Source: Marinihelvus sp036351115
GTDB taxonomy: Bacteria > Pseudomonadota > Gammaproteobacteria > Xanthomonadales > SZUA-36
Direction of reading: 5' to 3'
DNA length: 64,000 bases
Assembly: GCA_036351115.1 (NCBI GenBank)
Contig: JAZBOL010000057.1
Span: forward strand, 1-64,000
The translations under genes and the position numbers were made by a program. Under the pieces are notes generated by a model. That model saw nothing but the letters and a program-made list of their open reading frames with translations, made no database searches and was not told the DNA's origin. Of the stretch, positions 34,891 through 42,876 are shown piece by piece. The stretch's first letter is position 1. Each line of letters begins with the position of its first letter.

Positions 34891-35730
34891 ATGATCATGA
34901 AAACCACAGTGGCTGCCGCGGCCCTGATCTTCGCCGCGCACAGCTTCGCCGACGAACGCGCCATCAGCTGCAACGGCTGCTCCGAATGGCAAAAGGAACA
35001 GGCCGCCAGCCGCACCATCCAGCGCGGCAAAGTGACCGTCTTCGATGACGTGCAGGCCAGCGTCAGCCGGTACAACGTCTTTACGGAAATGCTGGATTTG
35101 CGACCACGCACCACCTGGACCTCGGTCTATCGCACCTCCGTCGATTCCGGGCTGAAGCAGGCCTGGAGCAGCTACGTGCAGTCGGTCCGCGGGGTGGAGC
35201 ATCCGGGGGTCGTACACCTGCCCGACGAGTTTCCCATGCGGTCCGTGGCCGGCGCGTTGCAGGACCCGAGCTTCACCACCACCGCGATTGAAAATCACCT
35301 GTTGACGCTGTCGCGCTTTCAGCAGTTGAACAACTCGGCGGCGTCCCTCGTGAGCCGGGCCCTCCAGCTGGATCTCGGCGTCATCGATCTGAAAGACATT
35401 CTCGACGCCATTACCATCGAGGTGGAATTTCCGGATGGATCGACCATGGACTACACCATCACGTTCTCCATGAACCAGGGAACGGGTCTGTCCCGACTCG
35501 AGGTATCGCCCTACGACAATGCCATGGGACCGGACGGCCTGCCGGCTCCGACGAGCGCCCTCGGTTTTCGAAACCGGACGTTCGAAGATCGAAACGGGTC
35601 ACTCATGGAGTGGATTTCGCTGGCCAGGAGCTTCGGCATCAGGGTGCACCAGTCCGGCTCCAACGGGACCATCATGGAATGCCGCGCCAGCGGAAGCACG
35701 GTGGTTTGTACCGTCAGGCTCGCCAAGTAA
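34891..35730 (+). CDS. Exported protein of unknown function with N-terminal CxxC
   Basis: I do not recognise this 279-aa protein. It has a clear Sec signal peptide (MIMKTTVAAAALIFAAHSFA, cleavage near residue 20) immediately followed by a CNGC motif (Cys27, Cys30), and a second cysteine pair near the C terminus (MECRAS and VVCTV). The middle is mixed helix and strand with no membrane segment. GAGGGGG lies 4 bases before the ATG at 34891. A disulfide-stabilised periplasmic or secreted protein is likely. It is divergent from yjjX and ends at a strong hairpin. Confidence 0.75.
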   Translation: MIMKTTVAAAALIFAAHSFADERAISCNGCSEWQKEQAASRTIQRGKVTVFDDVQASVSRYNVFTEMLDLRPRTTWTSVYRTSVDSGLKQAWSSYVQSVRGVEHPGVVHLPDEFPMRSVAGALQDPSFTTTAIENHLLTLSRFQQLNNSAASLVSRALQLDLGVIDLKDILDAITIEVEFPDGSTMDYTITFSMNQGTGLSRLEVSPYDNAMGPDGLPAPTSALGFRNRTFEDRNGSLMEWISLARSFGIRVHQSGSNGTIMECRASGSTVVCTVRLAK

Positions 35731-35764
35731 CCTGCTGGCAAGGAACGCTGTAGCCTGAACCACG

Positions 35765-35790
35765 ACCGGGGCTGTTCATGCGGCCCCGGT
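35765..35790 (+). terminator. Hairpin after the exported CxxC protein gene
   Basis: ACCGGGGC, a 10-base loop, and GCCCCGGT form a perfect 8-bp GC-rich stem followed by TTT. The stop codon of the convergent GST gene lies in the loop, so one structure may end both transcripts. The T-run is short and exists only on the + strand side. Confidence 0.5.
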
Positions 35791-36486
35791 TTCCCGCGCC
35801 GGGGTTACGGCCCGGCGGAAGTCCTCGAGCACCGTACCGGCCGCGGCGACGTCCCGCTCGTGGTCCTCGTCGCGCCAGGGCTCCTCGATCGCCTCGTCGT
35901 ACCACCGCTGCATCGGGGGCAATCGGCGCAGGCGCTGGGCGTAGTCGAGTGCCTGCGATGACAGGGCCGGGGCATAGGTCAGGATCCGGAAGGCCACCGG
36001 CGCGAAGAACGCGTCCACGATCGTGAAGCCTGGCCCGGCGAGAAAAGGCCCGTCAAAGCGCTCCAGGCCTTCGGTCCAGAGCGCATCCATACGCTGCCAT
36101 TCGGCAAGCAGCCCGGGAGGCGGGTCATCGAGCGCCACGCGCTGACCGCAGCTCATGCTGCAGTGCTGTCGCACCAGGGAGAAGCCCGCGTGCATTTCGG
36201 CGCTGGCGGCGCGGGCCCAGGCGCGCGCCTTCCAGTCTTCGGGCCAGGCGGAAGGATGTCGTTCCGCCACCGTCTCCATGATGGCCAGTGACTCCCAGAC
36301 CGTCACCCCGTCGAGTTCCAGGCAGGGCACCTTGCCCGTGGGAGAAAATGCGTGAAAAGCCGGCTGGGGACCGCCGCCCACAAACGGCACGAGGACTTCC
36401 TCGAAGGGCACCTGCAGCATGTGCAGCAGCACCCAGGGCCTCAGCGACCAGGACGAATAGTTCTTGTTCGCGATGTAGAGCTTCAC
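35776..36486 (-). CDS. Glutathione S-transferase family protein
   Basis: 236-aa cytosolic protein with an N-terminal thioredoxin-like domain (LYIANKNYSSWSLRPWVLL, probable catalytic Ser near position 11-12, and the glutathione-binding SPTGKVPCLE ... WESLAI) and an all-helical C-terminal domain. Substrate unknown. It is the last gene of a leftward sixA - hydrolase - GST set, 10 bases after the hydrolase gene, so it is probably co-transcribed. Confidence 0.88.
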   Translation of the reverse strand: MKLYIANKNYSSWSLRPWVLLHMLQVPFEEVLVPFVGGGPQPAFHAFSPTGKVPCLELDGVTVWESLAIMETVAERHPSAWPEDWKARAWARAASAEMHAGFSLVRQHCSMSCGQRVALDDPPPGLLAEWQRMDALWTEGLERFDGPFLAGPGFTIVDAFFAPVAFRILTYAPALSSQALDYAQRLRRLPPMQRWYDEAIEEPWRDEDHERDVAAAGTVLEDFRRAVTPARETGAA

Positions 36487-36496
36487 GGGCCCGGTG

Positions 36497-37375
36497 TCAG
36501 GCCTCGAGATGCTCGCGGAAGAACCCCAGGGTTCGCTCCCAGGCCAGTTCGGCCGCGTCCGGATCGAAGCGACCGGTCGAGTCGTTGTGAAACCCGTGAT
36601 TGGCGTTGGCGTACCGATGCACGGTGAAAGGAACCCCGGCGGCTTCCAGGGCGGCCTCGTAGGCGGGATAGGTGGCGTTGACCCGCTGATCGAGCTCGGC
36701 GAGCTGGATCAGGAGCGGGCCCCGAATGTTGCCCCAGAGTTCTTCCGCGGCCGGGGTTCCGTAGAACGGCACGCCGGCATCCAGGGTGTCCGGCATCACT
36801 GCCGCGAGCATGTTGACGATGTAACCGCCGAAGCAGAACCCGACCGCGCCGAGTCTGCCGTTGCCGGCCTCCTGCGCTTTCAGGAATCTCGCCGCCGCCA
36901 GGAAGTCCTGTTCGATCTTCGACCGGTCCATGGAGCGCTGCATGGACCGGCCCTCGTCGTCGTTGCCGGGATAGCCGCCGAGCGGATAGAGCGCATCCGG
37001 CGCCAGGGCGATGAAGCCGGCCTTGGCGAGCCGGCGGGCCACGTCTTCGATGTAGGGGTTCAGGCCACGGTTTTCGTGCACGACCAGCACCGTGGGCGCC
37101 GGCGCCTCGAGTTCGCTGGGCGTCACGAGATAACCCTGCCCTTCACCGTGCCCCGCGGGTGAGGGAAAGGTCACGTACCGGGCCGTGATGTCCGGGTCGT
37201 TGAAGGACACCTGGGCGGCCTCGGCGTAGTTGGGCATCAGGGCGGGCAGGAGCGTGCCCAGGCCAAAGCCCAGGGCTCCGAGGGTGCCGAGGCGCTCGAT
37301 GAAGGTTCGGCGATCGATGAGGCCATGGGCATATTCGTCGTACCAGTCGAAGGCTTCCTGGGGGATGGGGTGCAT
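36497..37375 (-). CDS. Dienelactone hydrolase family protein with Tat-like N terminus
   Basis: 292-aa alpha/beta hydrolase. The N terminus carries a twin-arginine-like motif (DRRTFIERL, Arg22-Arg23) and a hydrophobic stretch up to residue 50, so export by Tat is likely. The catalytic domain has nucleophile Cys181 (GFCFGG), the ENRGLNPYIEDV segment, an acid in AELDQRV and His in NHGFHND, the Cys-Asp-His triad of dienelactone hydrolases. It resembles the YghX type. The true substrate is unknown. AGGAGA precedes the ATG. Confidence 0.88.
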   Translation of the reverse strand: MHPIPQEAFDWYDEYAHGLIDRRTFIERLGTLGALGFGLGTLLPALMPNYAEAAQVSFNDPDITARYVTFPSPAGHGEGQGYLVTPSELEAPAPTVLVVHENRGLNPYIEDVARRLAKAGFIALAPDALYPLGGYPGNDDEGRSMQRSMDRSKIEQDFLAAARFLKAQEAGNGRLGAVGFCFGGYIVNMLAAVMPDTLDAGVPFYGTPAAEELWGNIRGPLLIQLAELDQRVNATYPAYEAALEAAGVPFTVHRYANANHGFHNDSTGRFDPDAAELAWERTLGFFREHLEA

Positions 37376-37404
37376 GGTGGTCTCCTTGGTGATGACTCGC
37401 GTCT

Positions 37405-37920
37405 TCAGGATTCGGCGTCGAGGAGTTTCGGGGTCTGGTAGGCCAGCAGTTTACCGGCCGTGCTGTCCACGAGGCCCCAGGATTCCATGTCAAAGCCGAT
37501 CACGGCAATGGCGCAGGTCGGCATGTTCCAGACATCGGCGCCGGTCAGCTGATTGAGAAGCCGTGTCATGACCGGGTTGTGGCCGACCATCATGACCCGG
37601 TGAAAGCGGTCGTCCACGCGCTCCAGCGCACGCAACATGCCATGCGTGCCGGCGAAGTACAGGTCCTGCTCGACCTGGATGTCCTCCGGCGCCTGTTGAA
37701 GCGCCCCGGCCATGGCCCGGGCGGTGGTCAAAGCCCGGTTGGCGGGGCTGGAGAGAATGAGTTCCGGCCTGTCGCCCAGGGACATGAGCCAATCGGCCAT
37801 GAGGGGCGCATTCCGCTTACCTCGCTTGTTCAGGGGCCGCTCGATGTCCGGCAGGCTGGCGTCCTTCCAGGACGATTTCGCGTGGCGGACCAGGAACAGA
37901 ACTCTTTGCTTGGACGTCAT
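37405..37920 (-). CDS. sixA: SixA-like phosphohistidine phosphatase
   Basis: 171-aa histidine-phosphatase-superfamily protein with the nucleophile motif FLVRHAKSSW (His13) and a second active-site histidine in VGHNPVMT. E. coli SixA removes phosphate from histidines of the ArcB phosphotransfer domain and of the nitrogen PTS protein NPr. Given the regulatory PTS at 6.4-11.1 kb, a PTS target is conceivable here, but that is inference. It is first of three leftward genes. Confidence 0.86.
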   Translation of the reverse strand: MTSKQRVLFLVRHAKSSWKDASLPDIERPLNKRGKRNAPLMADWLMSLGDRPELILSSPANRALTTARAMAGALQQAPEDIQVEQDLYFAGTHGMLRALERVDDRFHRVMMVGHNPVMTRLLNQLTGADVWNMPTCAIAVIGFDMESWGLVDSTAGKLLAYQTPKLLDAES

Positions 37921-38022
37921 GATCGCAGGGCACGTAACGGGAAAGCGTCAGCCTACACCAAAGCCGTGACCACACCACGTCAACGGCGCGACGGGATGAC
38001 GGCTGCCCGGGCCGAGGACCGG

Positions 38023-38051
38023 TGGGCAAGCCGACGCTTTTCCGCTAGGCT
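38023..38051 (+). promoter_or_regulatory. Candidate sigma-70 promoter for transaldolase
   Basis: TGGGCA (38023-38028) and TAGGCT (38046-38051) are spaced by 17 bases, each a four-of-six match, about 80 bases before the transaldolase ATG in a 211-base gap divergent from sixA. Confidence 0.4.
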
Positions 38052-38131
38052 CTGCCGCGCCCTCGCGAGAGGGTGCGGCCAGACTTCGCCCATCGATCCA
38101 TGACGCTCCAGGAAACCCGGGGACCCACCAC

Positions 38132-39091
38132 ATGAACAGTAAGCTTCAGCAACTCAAGGCCATGACGCTCGTGGTCGCCGACACCGGGGATATCGAGGCC
38201 ATCAGACGCTTCGCGCCCGAAGACGCCACCACGAACCCGTCGCTTTTGCTCAAGGCCGCCGCCCTGCCCCACTACGCGGAACTGATCCGGGCCGCCCGCG
38301 AATGGGCGCACGACCTGGGCGGCAGCGATGCGGAACAGCTGGCCAATTGCAGCGATCGCATCGCCGTGGACATCGGTCGGGAAATCACGCGCATCGTACC
38401 CGGCCGCGTATCCACGGAGGTGGATGCGCGCCTGTCCTTCGACACAAAAGCCACGATTGACCGTGCTCGCCGCCTGATTTCGCTGTACGAACAAGCCGGT
38501 GTCCCCCGCAACCGCGTACTCATCAAGACCGCTTCCACCTGGGAGGGCATCCGGGCCGCGGAGCAGCTCGAAAAGGAAGCCATCAACTGTAACCTCACGC
38601 TGCTGTTCGGCTTTGGACAGGCCGCCGCCTGCGCGGATGCGGGGGCGACCCTCATTTCGCCCTTCGTCGGCCGCATCCTGGACTGGCACACGGCCAACAC
38701 GGATCTCGTGGTCGAACGCCCGGAAGACGACCCGGGCGTGCAGTCGGTCACGCGCATCTTCAACTACTACAAGGCCAACGGCTACGACACCATCGTCATG
38801 GGGGCGAGCTTCAGGAACACGGGTGAAATCGAGGCCCTGGCCGGCTGCGACCGCCTCACCATCAGTCCCCAGTTGCTCGAAGCCCTGGATTCGGACGGCG
38901 GGGACCTGCCCCGCAGGTTGGATCCGGGCGTCGCCCGAAGCGACGACACGAACCCGGCCGGGCAGGAATCCGCGTTCCGCTTCGACCTGAATGAAGACCG
39001 CATGGCGACGGAAAAACTGGCCGAGGGCATCCGCAACTTCGTCGCGGATCAGCGCCGGCTCGAGCATCTACTCAGGAACTTCGACGGCTGA
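38132..39091 (+). CDS. tal: Transaldolase
   Basis: Pentose-phosphate enzyme moving a dihydroxyacetone unit between sugar phosphates. The 319-aa protein matches the TalB class over its length, with DATTNPSLL near residue 31, GRVSTEVDARLSF, and Schiff-base Lys132 (LIKTASTWEG), the same position as in E. coli TalB. It is preceded by its own probable promoter and faces the oxidase operon tail to tail with a 28-base gap. Confidence 0.96.
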   Translation: MNSKLQQLKAMTLVVADTGDIEAIRRFAPEDATTNPSLLLKAAALPHYAELIRAAREWAHDLGGSDAEQLANCSDRIAVDIGREITRIVPGRVSTEVDARLSFDTKATIDRARRLISLYEQAGVPRNRVLIKTASTWEGIRAAEQLEKEAINCNLTLLFGFGQAAACADAGATLISPFVGRILDWHTANTDLVVERPEDDPGVQSVTRIFNYYKANGYDTIVMGASFRNTGEIEALAGCDRLTISPQLLEALDSDGGDLPRRLDPGVARSDDTNPAGQESAFRFDLNEDRMATEKLAEGIRNFVADQRRLEHLLRNFDG

Positions 39092-39119
39092 CGCGCCCCG
39101 CGCCGGTTCGAAGCCTGTC

Positions 39120-40112
39120 CTACTCGTAGGATAGCTGCGTCGCCTTGCCCCAGAAGACCCGGTAAGCGAACGCGGTGTACCCGAGAATCGCCGGCAGCGT
39201 GAAGGCCGTTCCCACGGCGATGATCAGCAGCGATTCGGTCGCGCTGGCAGCCTGCCAGAGGTCGAGTTCGTCGACCACGAGATAGGGAAACAGGCTGTAG
39301 GCCAGGCCCAGGAAGGACAGCAGAAAAATGCCCACGGCGCAGGCAAAGGGTTGCCATTCACCCGCCGCGTCCCCGCGCCGCAGGCGCCCCAGGAAACGTT
39401 CGCAGGCGACGAAGCAGAGCACGGTGAGCGCGGGAATCGGCAGCAGCCAGAGCAGCTGCGGCAAGGCGAACCAGCGATCGAAAATCCGCTCGCTGACCAG
39501 CGGCGTGGCCAGGGACACGGCAATCACGCCAATCGCCGTGAAGCCCAGGGCGATGCGGGACCAGCGAACCGCGCGGGCCTGCAGGTCCCCCTCGGTCTTC
39601 ATGATCAGCCAGGTCCCCCCGAGCAGCACGTAACCCGACGCTACGCCCAGCGCGATGAATGCCGAGAATGCCTGTTCCGCGAGCCCGGCCCGGAACCCGG
39701 TGATATAGGCCCCGAGCATGAACCCCTGGGCCAGGGAGGCCAGCGTCGAGCCTCCCCAGAACAGCCGGTTCCAGGTGGGCTTGTGATCGGTGTGCACCTT
39801 GACGCGGAAGTCAAAGGCCACGCCCCGCACGATGAGCCCGCAGAGCATGAGCGCCACGGGCAGGTACAAAGAAGTAAGGATCACGCCATGGGCCATGGGA
39901 AACGCCACCAGGAGGATGCCGACGCCGAGCACCAGCCAGGTTTCGTTGGCGTCCCAGAAGGGGCCGATGGATGCGACCATGACGTCTTTCTGCGCATCGG
40001 TGGCGCCGGCAAGCAACATGCCCACGCCGAGGTCGTAGCCGTCCAGCACGACGTAAATGAGCATGGACAGGGCCATGAGCAGCCCGAAGATCAGTGGCAG
40101 CCAGAACTCCAT
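39120..40112 (-). CDS. cioB: Cytochrome bd-type quinol oxidase subunit II (CioB type)
   Basis: 330-aa membrane subunit of a bd-type oxidase that reduces oxygen with quinol. It begins MEFWLPLIFGLLMALSMLIYVVLDGYDLG, a strongly conserved first helix, and has WDANETWLVLG and about eight to nine membrane helices. The short length (E. coli CydB is 379) fits the CIO subfamily. ATG at 40112 overlaps the cioA stop by one base; residues upstream belong to the antisense of cioA's frame. No CydX-type small gene follows. Confidence 0.92.
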   Translation of the reverse strand: MEFWLPLIFGLLMALSMLIYVVLDGYDLGVGMLLAGATDAQKDVMVASIGPFWDANETWLVLGVGILLVAFPMAHGVILTSLYLPVALMLCGLIVRGVAFDFRVKVHTDHKPTWNRLFWGGSTLASLAQGFMLGAYITGFRAGLAEQAFSAFIALGVASGYVLLGGTWLIMKTEGDLQARAVRWSRIALGFTAIGVIAVSLATPLVSERIFDRWFALPQLLWLLPIPALTVLCFVACERFLGRLRRGDAAGEWQPFACAVGIFLLSFLGLAYSLFPYLVVDELDLWQAASATESLLIIAVGTAFTLPAILGYTAFAYRVFWGKATQLSYE

Positions 40113-41512
40113 CAGGCGCGCCCTCCAGGCTCTGCCGCAGGGTGCCGGATCTGCCCCGGCGACGTCGCCCCCGGCTTGAACGGGTTGTCCAGGCGCGTCC
40201 GCTCCCGCGGCAGGTTGCCCGCCGCGGCCTGGCGCGCCAGGTAAAAGAGGACCGAAACGTAGGCAATCACCAGCGCCACGTACAGGGAAATGTACAGGGC
40301 TGCGGATGTCGCCACGGCCGCGGCGGGCACGGTGGAGACGGCCTCGGCGGTGCTCAGCACGCCCTGGACGAGCCAGGGCTGACGGCCGATTTCCGTCACG
40401 TACCACCCGGCGACGGTGGCGACCCAGCCTGAAAACGCCATGCCCACGAGCACCCGGTGCATCCAGTCGGGCAGGGAGCCTCCACCGCGCAGGCGCCAGG
40501 CGCACACCCAGCTCACGAGAAGCATCAGCATCCCGACGCCCACCATGATGCGGAATCCGAAGAAAATGGGCGCCACCGGCGGATGGGCGCCTTCAAAGCC
40601 GTTGAGTCCGGGTATCAGTCCGTCGGGATCATGGGTCAGGATCAGGCTGGCGCCCCGGGGAATGCCGAGTTCGAAGCGATTGCTGCGCGTTTCTTCGTCG
40701 GGCCACGCGAAGAGCAGCAAGGGCGCGCCTTCCGTGTCTTCCCAGACCCCTTCCATGGCCGCGACCTTGGCCGGCTGATGCTCGAAGGTGTTCAGCCCGT
40801 GCAGATCACCGACGAAGACCTGGATGGGGATGAGCAGCGCCCCGAGCCACACGCCGGTGCGCAGGCCGATCCGGTTGCTCTCGCTCTGGTCGCCCTTGAG
40901 GTGCCGGTAGGCGGAGAGACCGGCCAGGAGAAACGCCACGGTCAAGCCGGAAGCGATGAGCGTGTGCGCCAGGCGATAGGGAAAGGACGGGTTGAAGATG
41001 ATCGCGAACCAGTCCGTGGCGAAGGCCTGGCCATCGACCATGTCGAAACCGACGGGTGTATGCATCCAGGAATTCAGGGCGAGGATCCAGAAGGCCGAGA
41101 AGGTCGTCCCCACGGCCACGAGCACGGTCGCCAGGGTGTGGATGCCGTTGGACACACGAGAACGCCCGAACAGCATGATGCCGAGGAAGGTGGCTTCCAG
41201 GAAGAAGGCGGTCAGCACCTCGTACGCCAGCAGGGGGCCGGCGATGTTGCCCACGGCCTCCATGAAACCGGGCCAGTTGGTGCCGAACTGGAACGACATG
41301 GTGACGCCGCTGACGACGCCCAGGGCGAAGCTGAGGGCGAACACCTTCACCCAGAACCCGTAGGCCTTCATCCAGCGTTCGTCGCCGCTGCGGTTGAAGC
41401 GCAGCTTGAAGTACAGCAGCACCCAGCCGAGGGCGATCGTAATCGTCGGAAAAAGAATATGAAACGTGATATTGGCGGCAAATTGCATGCGCGCCAGCAA
41501 AAGTGCGTCCAT
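40112..41512 (-). CDS. cioA: Cytochrome bd-type quinol oxidase subunit I (CioA type)
   Basis: 466-aa haem-carrying subunit. The start MDALLLARMQFAANITFHILFP includes axial ligand His18; conserved GRQPWLVQGVLST lies in the C-terminal half. The Q loop after DLHGLNTFEHQPAK is short, which marks the cyanide-insensitive oxidase type and not the long-Q-loop E. coli type. GGGGA precedes the ATG at 41512. Such oxidases support respiration at low oxygen or under nitric oxide and cyanide stress. It is first in the cioAB operon. Confidence 0.93.
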   Translation of the reverse strand: MDALLLARMQFAANITFHILFPTITIALGWVLLYFKLRFNRSGDERWMKAYGFWVKVFALSFALGVVSGVTMSFQFGTNWPGFMEAVGNIAGPLLAYEVLTAFFLEATFLGIMLFGRSRVSNGIHTLATVLVAVGTTFSAFWILALNSWMHTPVGFDMVDGQAFATDWFAIIFNPSFPYRLAHTLIASGLTVAFLLAGLSAYRHLKGDQSESNRIGLRTGVWLGALLIPIQVFVGDLHGLNTFEHQPAKVAAMEGVWEDTEGAPLLLFAWPDEETRSNRFELGIPRGASLILTHDPDGLIPGLNGFEGAHPPVAPIFFGFRIMVGVGMLMLLVSWVCAWRLRGGGSLPDWMHRVLVGMAFSGWVATVAGWYVTEIGRQPWLVQGVLSTAEAVSTVPAAAVATSAALYISLYVALVIAYVSVLFYLARQAAAGNLPRERTRLDNPFKPGATSPGQIRHPAAEPGGRA

Positions 41513-41665
41513 ACCGATTTCCCCGCGACCGTGTACGCTGAAAAAGTGGAGGTTCCCGGACGGATTTGCAAGCACGATCCGGCGGAAAACCGCAGCGCCG
41601 CCGGCGGATCGTTGACCCCGGGAAGGCGCACCGTCACACTGCCGAATTCGATGGAAAGCCGCGCG

Positions 41666-42853
41666 ATGAATCCCCTGAACGACGAGCCGATCATTTCACG
41701 CCGGGAAGACCGGCGTCCGAGCCGCCTGGCGACCCTCGCGGGTTTCACCCTGCTGCTGACGGCCTGCGGCGACTCGGCGCCACTGCCGGAGGCGCCACCC
41801 CCGGCGGTGGAATACCAGGAAGTGGCCACCCGGCCGGTAGCGACCATCCTGGAATTCGTGGGCCGCACCCGGGCCCGGGAGGATGCCCAGGTCACGGCCC
41901 AGATCAGCGGAACGGTCACGGAGCGAACCTTCGAGGAGGGGCAGCTCGTGGAAAAGGACCAGGTGCTCTTCCGGATCGACCCCCGGCCTTACCAGGCCAC
42001 CCTGGCCTCGGCGGAAGCCACGCTGCACCGCGCCGAGGCGAACCTCAAGCTGGCGCGTCAGAACCTCGAGCGCGGCGTCGAACTCGAAAAAAAGAATTTC
42101 ATCAGCGCCGCGGAAATGGACAAATTGCGCGGTGACCGGGACCAGGCCGTGGCAGCCCTCGAGGAAGCCCGGGCGGCCCTGCTGCGCGCGGAGATCGACC
42201 TGGGCTTCACCGAGGTCAAGGCGCCCTTCACCGGCAACGCCGGGCGCTCCAACATCAGCATCGGCGACCTGGTCAGCCCGAATACCGGGTCGCTGGTTTC
42301 CCTGGTTCAACGGGACCCCATGCTGGTGGATTTCGATGTTTCGGAACAGGCGCTCATCGAAAACCTGGCCAGGAACCAGGAGCGTGCCGAGCAGGGGTTG
42401 CCGCCGATCGCCTACACGCCACGGCTCAAGTTGAACGAGCAGGTCATCTACCCCCACACGGGGGTGATCGACTACGCCAACAACCGCATCAATCCGACCA
42501 CGGGCACGGTGACGGTGACCGCGCGATTCCCGAACCCGGAAGGCCTGCTTTACCCGGGGCAGTTCGCCCGGGTGCAGGTAGAGCGCGGGGAAGCGTTGCC
42601 GAGCAAGCTGATCCCCCAGCCCAGCGTGCTGGAGGACATGCAGGGCCGCTATGTCTTCATTGTCGGTGACGACGACACGGTAGCGCGACGCAATGTCACC
42701 CTGGGGCAGCGCCAGGGCGTGAACTGGGTGGTCCTGGACGGGCTGGAAGAAGGCGACCGGGTCATCGTGAACGGGATCCAGAAAGTGCGTTCGGGCATGA
42801 CCGTCACGGCCAGCCCCGTGGCCGTGCCCCTGGGTGACGCCCGGGGCGGCTGA
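41666..42853 (+). CDS. RND efflux periplasmic adaptor lipoprotein (AcrA/MexA-like)
   Basis: 395-aa membrane-fusion protein linking an RND pump to an outer-membrane channel. It has a lipoprotein signal (LLLTACGDS), a lipoyl/barrel-sandwich region split by a coiled-coil hairpin (ATLHRAEANLKLARQNLERG and the returning helix with AAEMDKLRGDRDQ), and beta-barrel and membrane-proximal domains. The ATG at 41666 has GGAAAG 7 bases upstream; another ATG at 41651 lacks a site. It lies 23 bases before the pump gene. No TolC-like gene is in the window. Confidence 0.93.
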   Translation: MNPLNDEPIISRREDRRPSRLATLAGFTLLLTACGDSAPLPEAPPPAVEYQEVATRPVATILEFVGRTRAREDAQVTAQISGTVTERTFEEGQLVEKDQVLFRIDPRPYQATLASAEATLHRAEANLKLARQNLERGVELEKKNFISAAEMDKLRGDRDQAVAALEEARAALLRAEIDLGFTEVKAPFTGNAGRSNISIGDLVSPNTGSLVSLVQRDPMLVDFDVSEQALIENLARNQERAEQGLPPIAYTPRLKLNEQVIYPHTGVIDYANNRINPTTGTVTVTARFPNPEGLLYPGQFARVQVERGEALPSKLIPQPSVLEDMQGRYVFIVGDDDTVARRNVTLGQRQGVNWVVLDGLEEGDRVIVNGIQKVRSGMTVTASPVAVPLGDARGG

Positions 42854-42876
42854 CCCGAACCGGACGACCCGAACCC

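Noticed and set aside
39115..39134. Terminator between transaldolase and cioB
   Set aside because: CTGTCCTA-CTCG-TAGGATAG gives only a short AT-containing stem with a wobble and no T-tract, so it is too weak to call.
40457..41665. Upstream extension of the RND adaptor frame across cioA
   Set aside because: The extension is antisense to cioA; the lipoprotein signal and ribosome site place the adaptor start at 41666.
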